Positions 23,252-35,303 are shown, counted from the first letter of the stretch. The stretch is DNA of 64,000 bases from Pseudopithomyces maydicus (GCA_026873275.1 JANTUC010000001.1:868001-932000), one strand, 5' to 3'. The notes: generated from the letters alone by a model not told the origin. Program-made: numbers and translations.

Positions 23252-23644
23252 ATAGCAGAGTGGAAGACCTTGATGGGGTACGTGTGGCGCAGCAACAGGG
23301 CTGGTCTTGCTACAGAAGAAAGGCCTGTCCTTTAGACAAGCCCTAAAATCCGATAGTCGCAGACCAAAATTATCGGCAAAATAGGAATCTATGTGCAAGC
23401 TAGTTTTGAGCCCCCTACTCGGTGTAGATGCGGGCGAGGCGTGTACATATAGATGGAGGTATGTGCACCGCCACAGATGAGGCACGGACGCACTGAACTT
23501 TTGAAACTCGTGCTGTCGACGCGCGACGAGAATAAGAACAACGAATTGACGTGTCGGAAAGAACATCGGGGTCTACGCTTGCTGTCTAACGCGTACATTT
23601 GCCTCCGTTACCGACATTGCTCTATCCTATCGGCTACCCTCAAA
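23252..23644. other. Intergenic between translin and Gpi11
   Basis: Both genes run on the plus strand. A plus-strand frame from 23453 reads into the Gpi11 start but has no features of its own. No gene was recognised. Confidence 0.5.
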
Positions 23645-24472
23645 ATGGCGACTGTCATCTCCTCTTCTACTAAACCACGACCCCCGCGCATCCGGTCGAC
23701 ATCTTGAACAGCGATACAGCCCGGCTATATACCCACGTACATCCGGTCCTTGTTCTATCGCTTTATGCGTTCCAATTCAAATCCATTGTTGCGGACCCTG
23801 TTCCCGCACTCATCACGACACTCATCCCGCTTTCCATACTTCAAATCGCGTACGTAGCGATATGTCTTCCACCCACAGGCGGCACAGCCAGCGCGCCCAT
23901 ATCGAGCGATAAAAGGAAGCCGGGGGAGAAGAAAAAATCGAAAAGGGCAAGCTTGAGAGGGAGGTTGGTGGGAAGATCATTGTACGTTCCCCTCACCATA
24001 TCGCAAGCCTTGAATTGGCATTTCCCTAATACATGCTGAGCATGATTTCACGCTGACACTAGAACAGCCTGCGTTCCTCTCCCTTACGATTGCTTTGGTA
24101 GTCGCCGCCCCTCTTCTTACAGCAACCCTCGTCCTCTTCGGCGCACCCCTGACGACACACCACGCGCACACACTGCTTGCCGGAGCACACATATCATTTC
24201 TGGCTACGCTTCCGCTTGTGTACGTACACGGTGTCGACGGTTCAACCTGGAGGGAAATAGTTGCACTGCTAAGACCTGTGGATGAAATCAACGGGGCGAT
24301 GATTGGCACAGTCGTGGGAGCATGGTTGGGTGCTATTCCCATTCCGCTCGATTGGGATCGAGAGTGGCAGAAGTGGCCGGTTACTATTGTGACAGGAGCG
24401 TATGCTGGATATGCTCTAGGAAAGCTCGTTGGTGGAACGGTGGCAAGAGGCAAGAAAATCATGTTTGAGTAA
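23645..24472 (+). CDS. GPI11: GPI ethanolamine-phosphate transferase subunit Gpi11/PIG-F (two apparent frameshifts)
   Basis: The conserved protein is spread over three frames. It starts at the ATG at 23645 (MATVISSSTK), but after the C5 run at 23681-23685 the conserved ARLYTHVHPVLVLSLY lies one frame back. After the G5/A6 runs at 23922-23937 the frame slips again in the same direction. With one base added at each site, exon 1 (23645-23981) ends GKII in phase 0 and joins exon 2 (24068-24472) as PAFLSLTIALV; the intron has donor GTACGT and branch GCTGAC. The total would be about 247 residues. Multiple membrane helices and the PIG-F signatures LVLFGAPLTTHHAHTLLAGA and LPLVYVHGVDG are clear. The protein works in the ER membrane in GPI-anchor ethanolamine-phosphate addition. 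Missing-base sequencing errors are the likeliest cause. Confidence 0.82.
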
Positions 24473-27400
24473 GGACATCGTAGCTTAACAAACGAATGAG
24501 AGCTGCGTTCCAGAGGTTTCAAGTGCAATGGCGTGTAGCCAGCTCGACTTTTGGAACCGCTGTCAAGGCCATAAAGGCATCAAATTTGCCTACACTATGC
24601 ACCTGTAAGAAAAATACTCGAGGATATGAGCAGAGACAAAGAACTGCAGTTACAATGCAAGAAACAACCATGCGATGAAAAGACCTCCTTAAAAAGAGCG
24701 CTATAGAAGCATGTATTAACCTCTCCATACCCAGTTGCTGTTTTCCAGAAGAAACGAAATAGACAACAAGAAGGAAAACATATATCGTCATCCACCATGT
24801 TGTCCGACATCAGTGTTGTAATAACTTTACCCGAAAATAGAATAGAGGAAACTGCTCAGCACGTCACTGATAATGCACAAAGCACCTGTTCTCAAGAAGA
24901 CCCTGCGGATATACGGACAGAGACGGATGCCACTGAACTCTTGCTGTATGAGGGTCAAGGTCAGCGGGAGCCCGAGCCGCTGCAGCCCTGGCGGTGGCTC
25001 GGAGATACATCACGAAAATTGGCCAGGCTTCAAAAGAAGAAGACCAAATTTCACATTACAACGGGTCCACACGCAGAGAAGTGTCAGGATGGTTCAGCCT
25101 CTCGGTGATAAGGCCTTGAATCAGACCGGATAACTGAGATCATAGAGCCGCCACCAGCATTGCTCAAATAATACATTTTCTACTTATTAATTGCAGAATT
25201 CAGTGCAAGCATGTGGTTCCGTTGTTGTTGCCCTTCGTTTCACAGAAGAATTTGCAGCTACAAGAAGATGTTACGAATTCCCCAATGTTGAACTAGTCAT
25301 GAATTTCTCCGCATCACCTGGATTCAAATCTGATACCTCCTCTCATTACCACTTTCTGCCTTTTGCATGCAAGACGTAACAGGATCTCAATTCAATATTC
25401 GGTCGAATGGACGCTTTGTGGTTGGCAACCCATACCCTGGTAAGGGCATGGTTTAGTGTCGAAAAGTGCCTCTGCGTTCTGTTAAAGTGACACACGGTAA
25501 GGTTCAACTATGGACGGAAGAATGCGATGTCGTTTGGGGGTTATTTGGTTATCTTGCCCCGTGTTAGTTTCATGCCTAACCCCCAAGATGTTTCAATCAA
25601 GACAACGTGCTGACAAAGGCCTCGCTTCCATCCCTTAGACGTGTATATTCTGTCTTTTCCATTATAATCTTATCGCCTCGCACTATGTGGCTTACGTCCT
25701 GGGATTAAAATACCTAATGAGGATGCCCAGACGGCCATGTCGCGTGGCCTTGGGGTGCACGGAAGCGTATGAGCCGGCCACGCCGCTCGCGTCGCTACTG
25801 TGACCAGGGTCCAAACGTCATGCCACTTCCGAGAGTTTATTTTTCTTGAGTCTCTCCTCCCTAGGCAGCCAGCCTCGGCTTGCGTGATTAACTGATCCTG
25901 GTAAAACAATGTTGTTGGGCTTGCGCCTCAACCCAGACCAGAGCGTATTGCGAGAAGCAACTCGCTCAGGCTTACCGTGTTATAATCGTGTATTGTAAGT
26001 ATGTGGTCATACCTAGAACAGTAGCATTCTGGTACGTTTTTGTAGTAGTCGATTTCTGAACAGGTTATCATGAATGTGGTTGTTTGACGTCGTGATCCAC
26101 TCGCTGTGTCTGGTACACCAACATGGCGTGAAGCTTATCAACATCAAAACAGTTCACGACTCTTGATCGTTTTAAAAGCGAAAGACGCAGAAGGTTTTGC
26201 GAGGCAAAAGATCCTTCGCATTCGGCAATGCGAAATCGTGCTGTAAACATCCCAGGGTGATTGAACTAAGGGGGTCACAATTCAAAGGGAGTAAAAAGGA
26301 AAGTGAACGCGAGCGCGGAGATCGTGCTATCTGACGGTATCTAACCGAGGGCAGGAAATCCATGCTCTTGAAGAAGCCCCAAGGAATTGACTTATCCCAG
26401 CACTAAAAGTGTGGCGGCTGGGTTGAATTGTTATTCGGCTACGGTGGCTATGGTGTGGTGAGGTCATTCACGACGATGAAAATAGATTACGAAAAGTATG
26501 ACAATAATGAAATCTTTGAGTGTTGCATATATGTAGTCTGTTACGAGTGCTTGTATATGCAGTACTTGCATCTTTTGTAGCGAACGATCGAACGATTCTG
26601 TCAGGCTGCATAATGTACGAGCACAGATCATTTTGTCGCACGATCTGATTAGGTGAATGACGATGATTGACGAAGGCCCCAGCTCCGCGATCCCTCCACG
26701 GGGATCGTCGACGCTATTCGAACTACCGGCAGTCCAATCCGGTAGCTAGCTTGGATACGAGCCTACCCTCTTTGCGAGCCGCAACCGATGCCAGATCCCC
26801 TGAAATGGCTCGTGCCTATGCAGACCACTATTTGTGTATCCGAAAACTCTGATCTTCTCACTTGAGAGTTTTGGGCAGGTTGCACGTCCACAAAACGCCA
26901 CCACGGAAGAAGACATGAACTGAATTCCACCACGCGCAATAGTTTTTTCCTACAGATATATTCAAGCTGTGTGTAATTTTAATCTTACCTCATGACTTCT
27001 AATTGGTACTTCTTTGATTAATTTCCCCGTCCATTCAATTCAAACTGTGCCGCTCCCGTGGGGCTTCTCTTTCCCAGATTTCCGGTCAACAAGGTACTGT
27101 ACTCCAAAGGACTGGGGCCCGGTAGGCGCCGAGTCATAAAACCTCAACAGACAGGACGCCACGTCCGCGCAGCCCGCGGGAGGACCAATGGGGACTACTA
27201 GCAAAAGCGGAATGCACCGGAGAGTGGTCGGAGCTGGCCCTCATTGGCTTTTCCTGCTCGCTACTTAGGTAGCCTCGCTTGGATGCTCAAGACCAGCGTC
27301 AAGTGAACCCACCTTCCCCATACTAAATGAGTGCCACAAACGAGGATTGAGTGCCATGAATGGAGCGGTTTTTCGACCCAAATACGAGGGAGCTATGAAG

Positions 27401-27961
27401 CATGCAAGTGTTTTCACTAGACTGGGTATCTATCGTAGGTAATGGCCCCGTCCATGCAGGAACGCGGCATAATTGGCGAACCAAGCAAGAGTACCACCGA
27501 GGGCACGCCGAGAGCGAATTTGCTGCTGATCATCGGGAATTTGATATCGACCAGGAGCCGCTGTTCTGGAACCCCTCCTGACAGACTTGACACTTGGAAA
27601 GGCCCAGGAAGCCCCTTGGTACCACCAGATATCTAAATGCGATCGACACATCGTTAGTGCTGCATCTCTTTGATGATCTTCTTTCCATTAGCACCCAAGA
27701 CCTACTTCGAACCCAACGCGACCTTATTCATGTTGAAACCACGCCCGGCGCAACCTCCATCGTAAAGTCTAATCGAACCTTGACAACGCGACCGTTTGAT
27801 CTGCGACCGTTGATCATCGAACCTCTGCCTCGAGTCAAATGCGCTAGATTTTGACACCGTGAGCTTATTGCGGAAGCGTTCCGTCTGCTGGTTCTCTTTG
27901 AACAGCCATTGTTCTCAGAGTCCCATTTGAAAATTTCACATCGTAGGAGTTCTCCGCAAAC
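24473..27961. other. Gene-poor stretch of 3.5 kb
   Basis: Apart from the weak frame at 24797-25108 there is no supportable exon. No transposase or reverse-transcriptase motif, terminal repeats, or long tandem repeats were recognised on either strand. Composition is mixed, without the extreme AT bias of strongly RIP-mutated DNA. It may hold untranslated regions, decayed sequence, or noncoding transcripts that cannot be recognised by eye. Confidence 0.4.
24797..25108 (+). CDS. Small hypothetical open frame (103 aa), doubtful
   Basis: An ATG-initiated frame encodes an acidic N-terminal half followed by a basic stretch (KLARLQKKKTKFH). It contains two Cys, and no signal peptide, membrane helix or known domain. 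It could be a real small gene, the first exon of a longer one, or chance. Support is only its length and its place in an otherwise empty region. Confidence 0.22.
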   Translation: MLSDISVVITLPENRIEETAQHVTDNAQSTCSQEDPADIRTETDATELLLYEGQGQREPEPLQPWRWLGDTSRKLARLQKKKTKFHITTGPHAEKCQDGSASR

Positions 27962-29363
27962 ATGTCGACTCTGGAGCCTGAGAGCGGGATATGGTATGCC
28001 ACATGTTGGCTGGTTCTCATAACTCGCCTTGTGTCAAGGAGGCTCCACAATGGATCGTGGAAGGACCTCAGTGCTGATGACAGTCTGATTTGCGTTGCCA
28101 TGGTAAGTGTTACGAAATTCATAAACGATTTGTAGGGTTGTAACACCAGCCGCAGGTGACAATGACTGCTTTGATGGCTGCTATGCATGTGGTTGTACAC
28201 AGCAGCAGTAACCTTATCGCGCCTCATGAAGACGTGTCTAGATTCTCAGCCCAAGAGATATCACAGAGAATTCGTGGATCCAAACTAGTTCTCGTTGTCG
28301 AGCAGATGCAATGCTGTACGATATGGCTAGTGAAAGCTTGCTTGTTATTGATGTATAAGCGTATGACGTACGTTTCTTCTTACTCCTCCGTGGTCATATG
28401 CTGACGCTGCTTCCAGAGCGTTATTACCCCAGCACAAGATTGTTCTCGTTGTTGCCGCCTACACCGCCATCGGCTTTGTAAGACTTTCGTGCCACGACTG
28501 TGAAACTGATAACTCATTGAAAGCTGCAGGTTGTTATGGAAGTTTTGTACCTCGGTGTCTGGTGCCGACCATTTTCGCAGTACTGGGCTGTCCCCCCATC
28601 GAATTCTCAATGTTCCGCGGCGACAAACCACCTCATAACGAACGCCGTCCTCAACATATCCTCGGATCTAATGATCATCGCTATTCCTATGCCACTACTT
28701 TTCAAAGTGAAGTTGCCCTTGAAAAATAAGATAATCCTTATAGGATTGTTTCTTATTGGAACATTCAACGTAAGCAGTCCACAATTTGTGACAACCGCAT
28801 ATGTTGACTTGTAATAGATCGTCGCAGCTGTTCTCAATAAATACTACTCTTTTACACACCCATTTGGAGATGAATGGACCATGTGGTACCTGCGCGAATC
28901 CTACACGGCATTTCTTTGCGCGAACCTACCCCTTACGTACCCGCTTGTCCAACGTATTTTCAAGCTCAAAAGCTGGTCGCACAATTCTTACAGCGGACGC
29001 TACCTCTCAGGATCGCTCCAGCGACGAACATGGCGTTCAGGTTTACGCTCACAGAGGAAATCGCATATTGGGATTAAGAGCGGGGTGTCGCATGGAGGAA
29101 TATCGAAGACTGTCAGTGTCAATGTCTCCAACACCAGAAGTGTACCCGACCTACAAAGAAGCGAGAGTGAAGAGAGAATATATGGACCTCCTACATCAAG
29201 GATGTTTGAGCAAAAAACGTTTGCTGGACCGGAGTCAGAACAACATCTTTGGGTGTCTGGTGCCACTATTGAATTGGGGCAGATCAGCCCAACTATGAAA
29301 GAAGGCAGTATAACGACGGCCGGAAGCATAAAGAGCTTGGAAGAGGTACATATGAAGCAATAA
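27962..29363 (+). CDS. Rhodopsin-fold (PTH11-like) integral membrane protein (5 exons)
   Basis: Exons are 27962-28102, 28156-28367, 28417-28477, 28530-28769 and 28818-29363, giving 399 residues; all phases agree. About seven hydrophobic helices occupy the first 285 residues. Family landmarks include the early ITRLVSRR and DDSLICVAM, the Cys pair and aromatic YLGVWCRPFSQYWAVPP, the polar-flanked LNISSDLMIIAIPMPLL, and RESYTAFLCANLPLTYPL. The roughly 110-residue cytoplasmic tail is Ser/Thr-rich and suited to phosphorylation. This large Pezizomycotina family includes PTH11, a surface-sensing receptor in Magnaporthe. Ligand and G-protein coupling here are unknown, and no CFEM domain precedes the helices. 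It is convergent with the FAD monooxygenase, with 105 bp between the ends. Confidence 0.88.
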
Positions 29364-29468
29364 AATGCTACCAATGATGGCATATAATTTTCTAACGTAA
29401 TGAAACGAGTAATAGATCCCAGCCGAATGTATCCGGGCATGATTAACACACAAATTCCATAGACATCT

Positions 29469-31462
29469 TTAGACTTGCAAATTACCGTTGGATACTCTAT
29501 CCCTCAATAGACATCCTTGGAAAAAAGAACGAACGCCAATAAAATCATCCAACTCCATGACTTTGGATATGTCTGTTCCTCATCAGTCATGCATTTTAAC
29601 ATTCATGTATGTCAGCAACCAAACTCTTACATTGATCTGGTCGAACAACGACCATGGCGCCGGCTTCTGGATCGACACCATACTTCTCATACGCATGTCC
29701 ATGCCCAGAGTTGTAATGTTCGTCATCGATGTACACCTTGTGGAGATCTGATAAGATATTAGCACATGCTTTCGACCGCCTAACGATTCAACTTTCCCCT
29801 GATCTTCCACTTGCCTGTCACAGGCCAATAGTATTTTGGTATCTGTTCCAACTGCGTCTCTGTAAACTTGCTTCTCAAGACTACAATTGCTTCAACGAGC
29901 TCATCGATATCTGCATTCACAGGCGTAAATTCACTAACCAGAGGCTCAAGAATGGTCGCAAGCTAAGAGAAAGTCAGCTGTATCACGACACAGTCACAGC
30001 ATGCCTACCTTTTCGAGTCTTAGCTTATGCCTGCCGATGTTAATGTCACCGGCGAATATGACGATCCTCCACCTGCCGTTGCTCTGTAGAGCCCGCTGAA
30101 GCTGCATAGCTTTGCAATCGCAAAAACGTATCACTTGCGCGCTTGGGAATCTCATGCCCACTGGGCATCCCTTCGCCAGTTCCTGCTTGCTACCTTTTGC
30201 ATCAGTAAGCTCCGAATCATCATACTGCGCCGTAAAGCCTGCTGTATATCTCCCACTTTTCACGAAGTAATCTGCAAATTCTCCGGGTTTTTCTTCTTTT
30301 GACGAAAATTTCTTCGAAAACACACGGTCAAACGCGATCAAATCCGCAGCGGTCTTTGTACGTTCAAGGACATAAGTGCGTAACAACGACTGTGGCGATA
30401 GACCACGAAGTACCGACGCTAGCTTCCAACCAAGGTTATATCCATCCTGCAGAGAGACATTCATTCCCTGACCCGCCTTGGGTGAATGTGTATGGCATGC
30501 ATCGCCCGTTAGAAAGACACGGTGATCTTTGTGGAAGTTGTCCGCCAGGCGCTGACCTATGGTGTATGCGGACCACCAGTATGTGTCCGCAAAATCCATC
30601 CTATAAGGCGAAAATATCTTTTTCGCTGTGTTTTGGAGATCAGCTAGTTTTACTTCCTTCGGCTGTGAGCCTGGAGGAAGCTGAATATAGAATCGCACGA
30701 GTGAGCCGCCTTCTCGTGGGATAATAAGAACGCTGCCGGATGCGGAGTGCACAGTAGATTTCCGGCGAATGTCGGGGAAATCTGTTTGCGGGTATATATC
30801 CATGACCCCCAGACAGTGTCAGTTGTATCTCCAACCATTCGGTAGCCTAGGTTCGATCGAATCGTGCTGTGAGCCCCGTCGCAGCCCTGATAATGTCAGA
30901 GGGCTGTGCCATGTCGTGTGTCATGAGTACTCAGGTGACTTACTAGAACGTACTTCGCCAACCAGACCTCTCCTTCCCCTTCATTCTCGGCTGTCACTTT
31001 GCAACAATAGCTGTGCGGGTCCCCGACCAAACTTTCATCAACTTCTAACTTCTTAATTTCCCATCCGTACTCAATTCTTTTCACTCCCCCAGTGAGCTCA
31101 TCTAATTTTCCCAGCATCAGCCCGTTCATCCTTGCTTGATTCAGAATGACGTGTGGCATATGGCTGAGCCCGTTTTCTGTGTCCATCGCTCTGCTCTTCC
31201 TCACGATTCCTATCTCTCCGTCGTCACTCCAAAAACATACCTCCAAGATATGGTAAGCTTCGCGCAGAAGGTCTTCGGAAAGACCAAAAGACTCGTATAT
31301 TTCGACCGTTCGGCATTGGACACCATCTGCCTGGCCAATCTCCATAGGGCCTGACCGCTTCTCGAGCATGGTGAACTGTACGCCGTACTGTGCAAGCCAT
31401 GTTGCCGCGAAGATACCGGCACTTCCCGAGCCGCAAATCAGTACATCGGTTTTTCGTGCCAT
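29469..31462 (-). CDS. FAD-dependent phenol-hydroxylase-like monooxygenase (one apparent frameshift)
   Basis: Exons are 31462-30944, 30886-30009, 29962-29815, 29747-29631 and 29572-29469; about 588 residues if one base is restored. Motifs: FAD-binding VLICGSGSAGIFAATWLA, acidic LEKR, the DG motif GCDGAHSTIR right after intron 1, and GDACHTHSPKAGQGMNVS for the ribityl/flavin site. The C-terminal thioredoxin-like domain of the phenol 2-monooxygenase group is seen at HKVYIDDEHYNSGHGHAYEK. Family enzymes hydroxylate phenolic or polyketide aromatic rings using NADPH. The conserved TVWGVMD stretch is broken at a five-G run (minus strand, 30810-30806), where one base is missing. Intron 3 has a GC donor (GCAAGT at 29814). 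It is convergent with the receptor gene. Substrate unknown. Confidence 0.85.
29748..29814 (-). other. GC-AG intron in monooxygenase gene
   Basis: The donor is GCAAGT and the acceptor TATCAG; 67 bases are removed. The join gives PVT-D-LHKVYIDD and enters the conserved C-terminal domain in frame. No GT donor nearby keeps the frame equally well. Confidence 0.6.
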
Positions 31463-32559
31463 GATGAAGCCGTGCTGTATGTCACAGAAAGAGGAGCAGG
31501 AAAGATGGATTTATACTTTTTCGGGTCAGCCAAGTTTTTCCGTGTGGGCTCGAATGAGTTATTATCACCAACGATTGTGGCTTTTGCCGCTCAAATGTAT
31601 CTCTGCTTGCCGATGCAAAGCTCCGTACTTCGGGTGAGGGCAGTATGACGATGGCTACCAGCTTACTCTCCCCCTAATTGTCTTAAGGAATACCAAGAAA
31701 GTTCTTGGCTCTGGAAATTGGTGAGAGCGAAAACAGTCTTTGGCGCTCAGTCATGAGCACCCACGATGCCGATGCGGGGCCCCGCATAGCGACCGACACC
31801 CGACACACCACCAACCATTGAACAGGAAGATAATGCTCAGACAGTTACTTGGCAGTTTGCAGCCGATATCTCGGAAATAACTCAACGTACTTGACTAGCG
31901 AGAGTTCATTGGCGTAGTCCGGCAAACAGTTCGGTTGTTCGAGCTGGCGGAGATGATACGGAGGTGGTAGGATATCGCTCGGATCTAGATCTCGTTTCCC
32001 CTCGATTTCTCAACGACGCCGTAAACCCAAAAGCCATCCAATACGATCCCCAAGCAAATGCGTATTAATTAAAATATTTCACACTCCGTGATTTTAGTTG
32101 GCGACCGTCAAAGCTCGTTGCGAAGAACGATTCTTGATGAGAAGAGCCGAACTGGAGGCTTTCACTTCTTCAGTATAATTTAGAAAACGCATACGACGAC
32201 CCATGGATGCGAAGCACGGCTTAGAGATAGAGCCTGTTAGCTGTATGACTAGTGACTCACCAATCCAGATCTGAGATTGGGAATGGATGTACCACGAAAT
32301 GCGGGCAATGGCACCCTGCAAAATATTTGCCTGGATACTCAACAATGTAAAATACTGGACAAAGCAGATTGAATATTTTCATCTACAATACCGCCTTTCT
32401 GTATCACAGATGTAGATAAAGCCTTCACATGTGACCAGTGGCCTGACTTTTGTGTTGTGCCGCCGGTACTGTGCATCATCGAGCATCCATATGTGCACAG
32501 ATGTTATCGGACGGCGACACATGTCGTGCTACTTGTATCTCGATCCTTAATCAGCTTGG
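31463..32559. other. Intergenic, 1.1 kb
   Basis: Promoter of the monooxygenase and 3' side of the double-psi barrel gene. Several short frames, none with motif, signal peptide or splice support. Confidence 0.45.
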
Positions 32560-33033
32560 TTAATCGATAATCTCCCAAGACGCTGGCTTCACATTGTCAT
32601 AACAAGTCTTGCCACCCACAATCGCCCACGGCTCCTCGAACAAATCCAAACTGTACGGTCCACCATCACCCCCACATCCAGGACAGGCGTCAACAATGGT
32701 CGCCTCGGTAGTGCGGCCGTCAGGGTTGTAGAGCCTGATCCGCTTACCGCAGTAAGATAGCCAGTTGGGCACGTTGGAATCAAGGGCCACCATGAGCGAA
32801 TTTGGGTCTTCGATGTGGTATTGCTCGTTGACACCAGTATTGGAGCATGCACCGTAAGCGTTAATATGTACATCGGGGTAGCAGGAAACGGCAGAAAAGC
32901 GGATACCGTCGTGACGCTCGCCCAGGGTCCCGGCTTCGATCAGAGTAGAGGCGTCGGTGCCGTTGGAAGGGATGGGTGAGGCATGTGCGATCGCCAAGAG
33001 GAGGTAGAGAATGATGGTGACTAGAAACTCCAT
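32560..33033 (-). CDS. Secreted double-psi beta-barrel (RlpA/expansin-like) protein
   Basis: Single exon, 157 residues. A signal peptide covers about residues 1-18 (LVTIILYLLLAIAHASP). The mature part has the double-psi beta-barrel pattern: YGACSNTG near the start, LMVALDSN, CGKRIRLYNPDG, TIVDACPGCGG and a final Leu-Asp segment (YSLDLFEEPW). The Asp of VDAC and Asp of LDLF sit where expansin and RlpA families keep conserved acids. Fungal members are small, often plant-induced extracellular proteins with suspected wall-binding roles; none of the catalytic residues of GH45 is fully evident. It is one of several secreted-protein genes in this accessory segment. Confidence 0.85.
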   Translation of the reverse strand: MEFLVTIILYLLLAIAHASPIPSNGTDASTLIEAGTLGERHDGIRFSAVSCYPDVHINAYGACSNTGVNEQYHIEDPNSLMVALDSNVPNWLSYCGKRIRLYNPDGRTTEATIVDACPGCGGDGGPYSLDLFEEPWAIVGGKTCYDNVKPASWEIID

Positions 33034-34064
33034 TTTCGGTTATACAGTCCCGCTCATAAGAACTTTCCTCTAGAGATCTGATACAAGAAAACATTAGTCG
33101 TAAAGTCAGGAAATCCTGCGGAATCCATACGTGAAGGTTATTCAGCAGGTCTCTCGCTTAAGGCAGTGACTGGAAGAGTTTTGGCAAAGTATGTATGATT
33201 GCACTCACAAATGTGTTGCTTTGTTGGTGCAGAACTAAAAAGTTTGTTGGATGCTGTAAGATCAAAAGGCACTGAGTGCCTATTCTCGTATTTATGCCTT
33301 GGAAATTTATGTTACACAGTGATCGCCTTAGGTCCGGCTACAAATTTCCCAGAAGTTCAAGATCCAATGAAATATCAAAAATCAACCAAAGCCACTATGT
33401 GAAGCCAGATGCCTTTAGAAAGCGTTACGCGGTGCGACGTTGTGGTGTATTGGCATGAGCAACATTACGAACAGAAAAGGAAGAAGCAATATATTGAGAT
33501 TGCTGGCCGCGAAGCAAACGATAAAGCGATTGTACAAGGTAAACGTAGCAGAGGAGCGTCCCTCGCTTCGTAATGGAAAACGGCTCAGAGTTGACATTGT
33601 GCGTTGGAAGTTACAAGGGTATGCCACGAATAAAAGCCATGCGATTGGATAATTGCGCTGACTTGGGTACGACTGCGGAATGATTGTGGACCATATAGAG
33701 GCTGTTAGCAAACGTAGGAACTTGACCATATACGCGAAGAAGATGTAGGGCCAAGGCAACAGTGTCACGCAACCCAGACTGTATCGGTTTAGGAATGGAC
33801 TGCTCAACATCGGCGAGTGCCATACACTGTTGGCATCGTGGTTAGATTGTTTCAAGAAATAGTTTTTTAGGATATAGTGGTCCAAGGTCATGACGTGCGG
33901 TAGCCCATACGCGCCAAATGGGATCCGAAGACTAGTAGAGCCAGATGTTTCCGACATATACATATGTATCTGGGCATATACCTACTACCTATACAAATAG
34001 GTAATCATTAAGCTATCAACTCTCGAGAGAACCCGCATCAGCTCATTCAACACACCAGCCCTCC
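33034..34064. other. Intergenic with possible gene remnant
   Basis: The minus strand at about 33611-33963 shows overlapping frames, one with a helical segment (SGLRDTVALALHLLRVYG). There is no intact start, signal or recognisable domain. It could be a decayed gene. The rest shows nothing recognisable. Confidence 0.3.
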
Positions 34065-34520
34065 TCAAACCCTACAAATATAGGACCGTGAAGGAAGAAA
34101 GTGAATCTCCTCTTGGGGCGCAATCCTACCGAACCATGTGATATCGCCATCGCAATTCTCGCCCCTAGCCCTATAATCAGCATTGCTCTTGCAAACTCGT
34201 CGGTCTCATTGCCAGCCATAAGGCAAGTATGTAGAGAAGATGTATTCTTACGTATAGAACCAACACGTGATGCAATTTTCGTTACGCACCCGAACCACTT
34301 TGACATCGGGGTTTGGATTTACGATACCGCATACGTTGGCTTGGACTGGAACGTAGCTGGGGATGTTGTAATAGTAGGCCATGGCGCAGTAGCTGGTAGC
34401 AGTCTTGGCTAGAAGGGGCTCTGGTGCGCCAATGTTGGCATCTTTGACGAGGGAGGGGACCCCTGTGGTGAGGGTAATGAGGAAAGAGAGTAGGTAGAGA
34501 ATGAGCACCATAGTGGTCAT
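34065..34520 (-). CDS. Small secreted Cys-containing protein (2 exons)
   Basis: Exons 34520-34252 and 34170-34065 give 124 residues. The N-terminus MTTMVLILYLLSFLITLTTG is a signal peptide. The mature protein has six cysteines: SYC, NVC, ENCITC in exon 1, then ENCDGD and YIC in exon 2. The apparent stop after exon 1 is the TAA inside the donor GTAAGA. The downstream exon is preceded by a TGCTGATTATAG branch/acceptor and extends the frame for 34 residues, repeating the sequence ENC seen at the end of exon 1. No known domain was recognised. Length, secretion and even Cys number fit the class of small secreted effector-like or wall-associated proteins. Confidence 0.6.
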
Positions 34521-35303
34521 GATGGAAGGATCGCCGTGAATATATGAGTCTTGAAGGATGGTGTGGCACAGAGACCAAATAATCACGGGATAAAATGTAC
34601 TTATTACATCCACAATTAAGAAGGAGCTGTGTAAGAGAGAAAACAGTTGCATAGGAAGTAAGAAGGATCTGTCGAGGCAAACGGTTTTATTGAAATTCTT
34701 GTGATTTTCATTCTATTACGCATATACTGACACAACAAACGCTTATACAGGCGCACCAATTTACAAATCCAGGCAGCGAACGCATTGACAATCGCGCTTA
34801 GAACAAGATGCCTGTTTTAGCGAGAGAAGTCTAGAACGCAATAGCAAGCAAGGCTGGTATTGAAGATAAGAAGATATACGGACGCTTATATGGGAGTTAG
34901 AGTAGACTGATAGACAGACCGGCAAGACAGTGCAGTAGTTTTTGGAACGAGATTTGGGTCTAGGACTCATGAAGCACTGGTATTACTTCATGCAGAATCT
35001 GGTAGCGCGTGCTATGGTCAGCTCTCCAGATGCGTCGATTTGTGATCAGTAGGAAAGAAAAGTCAGAGTAGACCACGCAGAGACTTCTTGCATTGGTACT
35101 GATTAAATTTGACCTTTGCGAAGGCTTGATATCTGACCTCCATCACATGTCTCGTGAGTGCCTTCCTCACGCGATTGGACGCTGGGCACGCTTGATACCC
35201 TCCTTGCTGTGTCGTAATACGGCTGGTGGTTCTGATTAGTGGCGGATCGTAAAAAACGCCTTAGTCCTGTTTTTATCGCCTGAACTAGGTTTATATCATC
35301 TTC
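34521..35303. other. Intergenic
   Basis: Promoter of the small secreted gene (a TATATT-like element at about 34538-34546 on the minus strand) and 3' flank of MKT1. No exon recognised. Confidence 0.45.

Noticed and set aside
30896..30943. Monooxygenase frame continuing past intron 1 to a stop
   Set aside because: The continuation is non-conserved; the GTAAGT donor and the following GCDGAHS motif show it is intron.
33415..33963. 182-codon minus-strand frame as a membrane protein
   Set aside because: Hydrophobic runs are scattered, there is no signal or family motif, and competing frames look equally plausible; kept only as a possible remnant.
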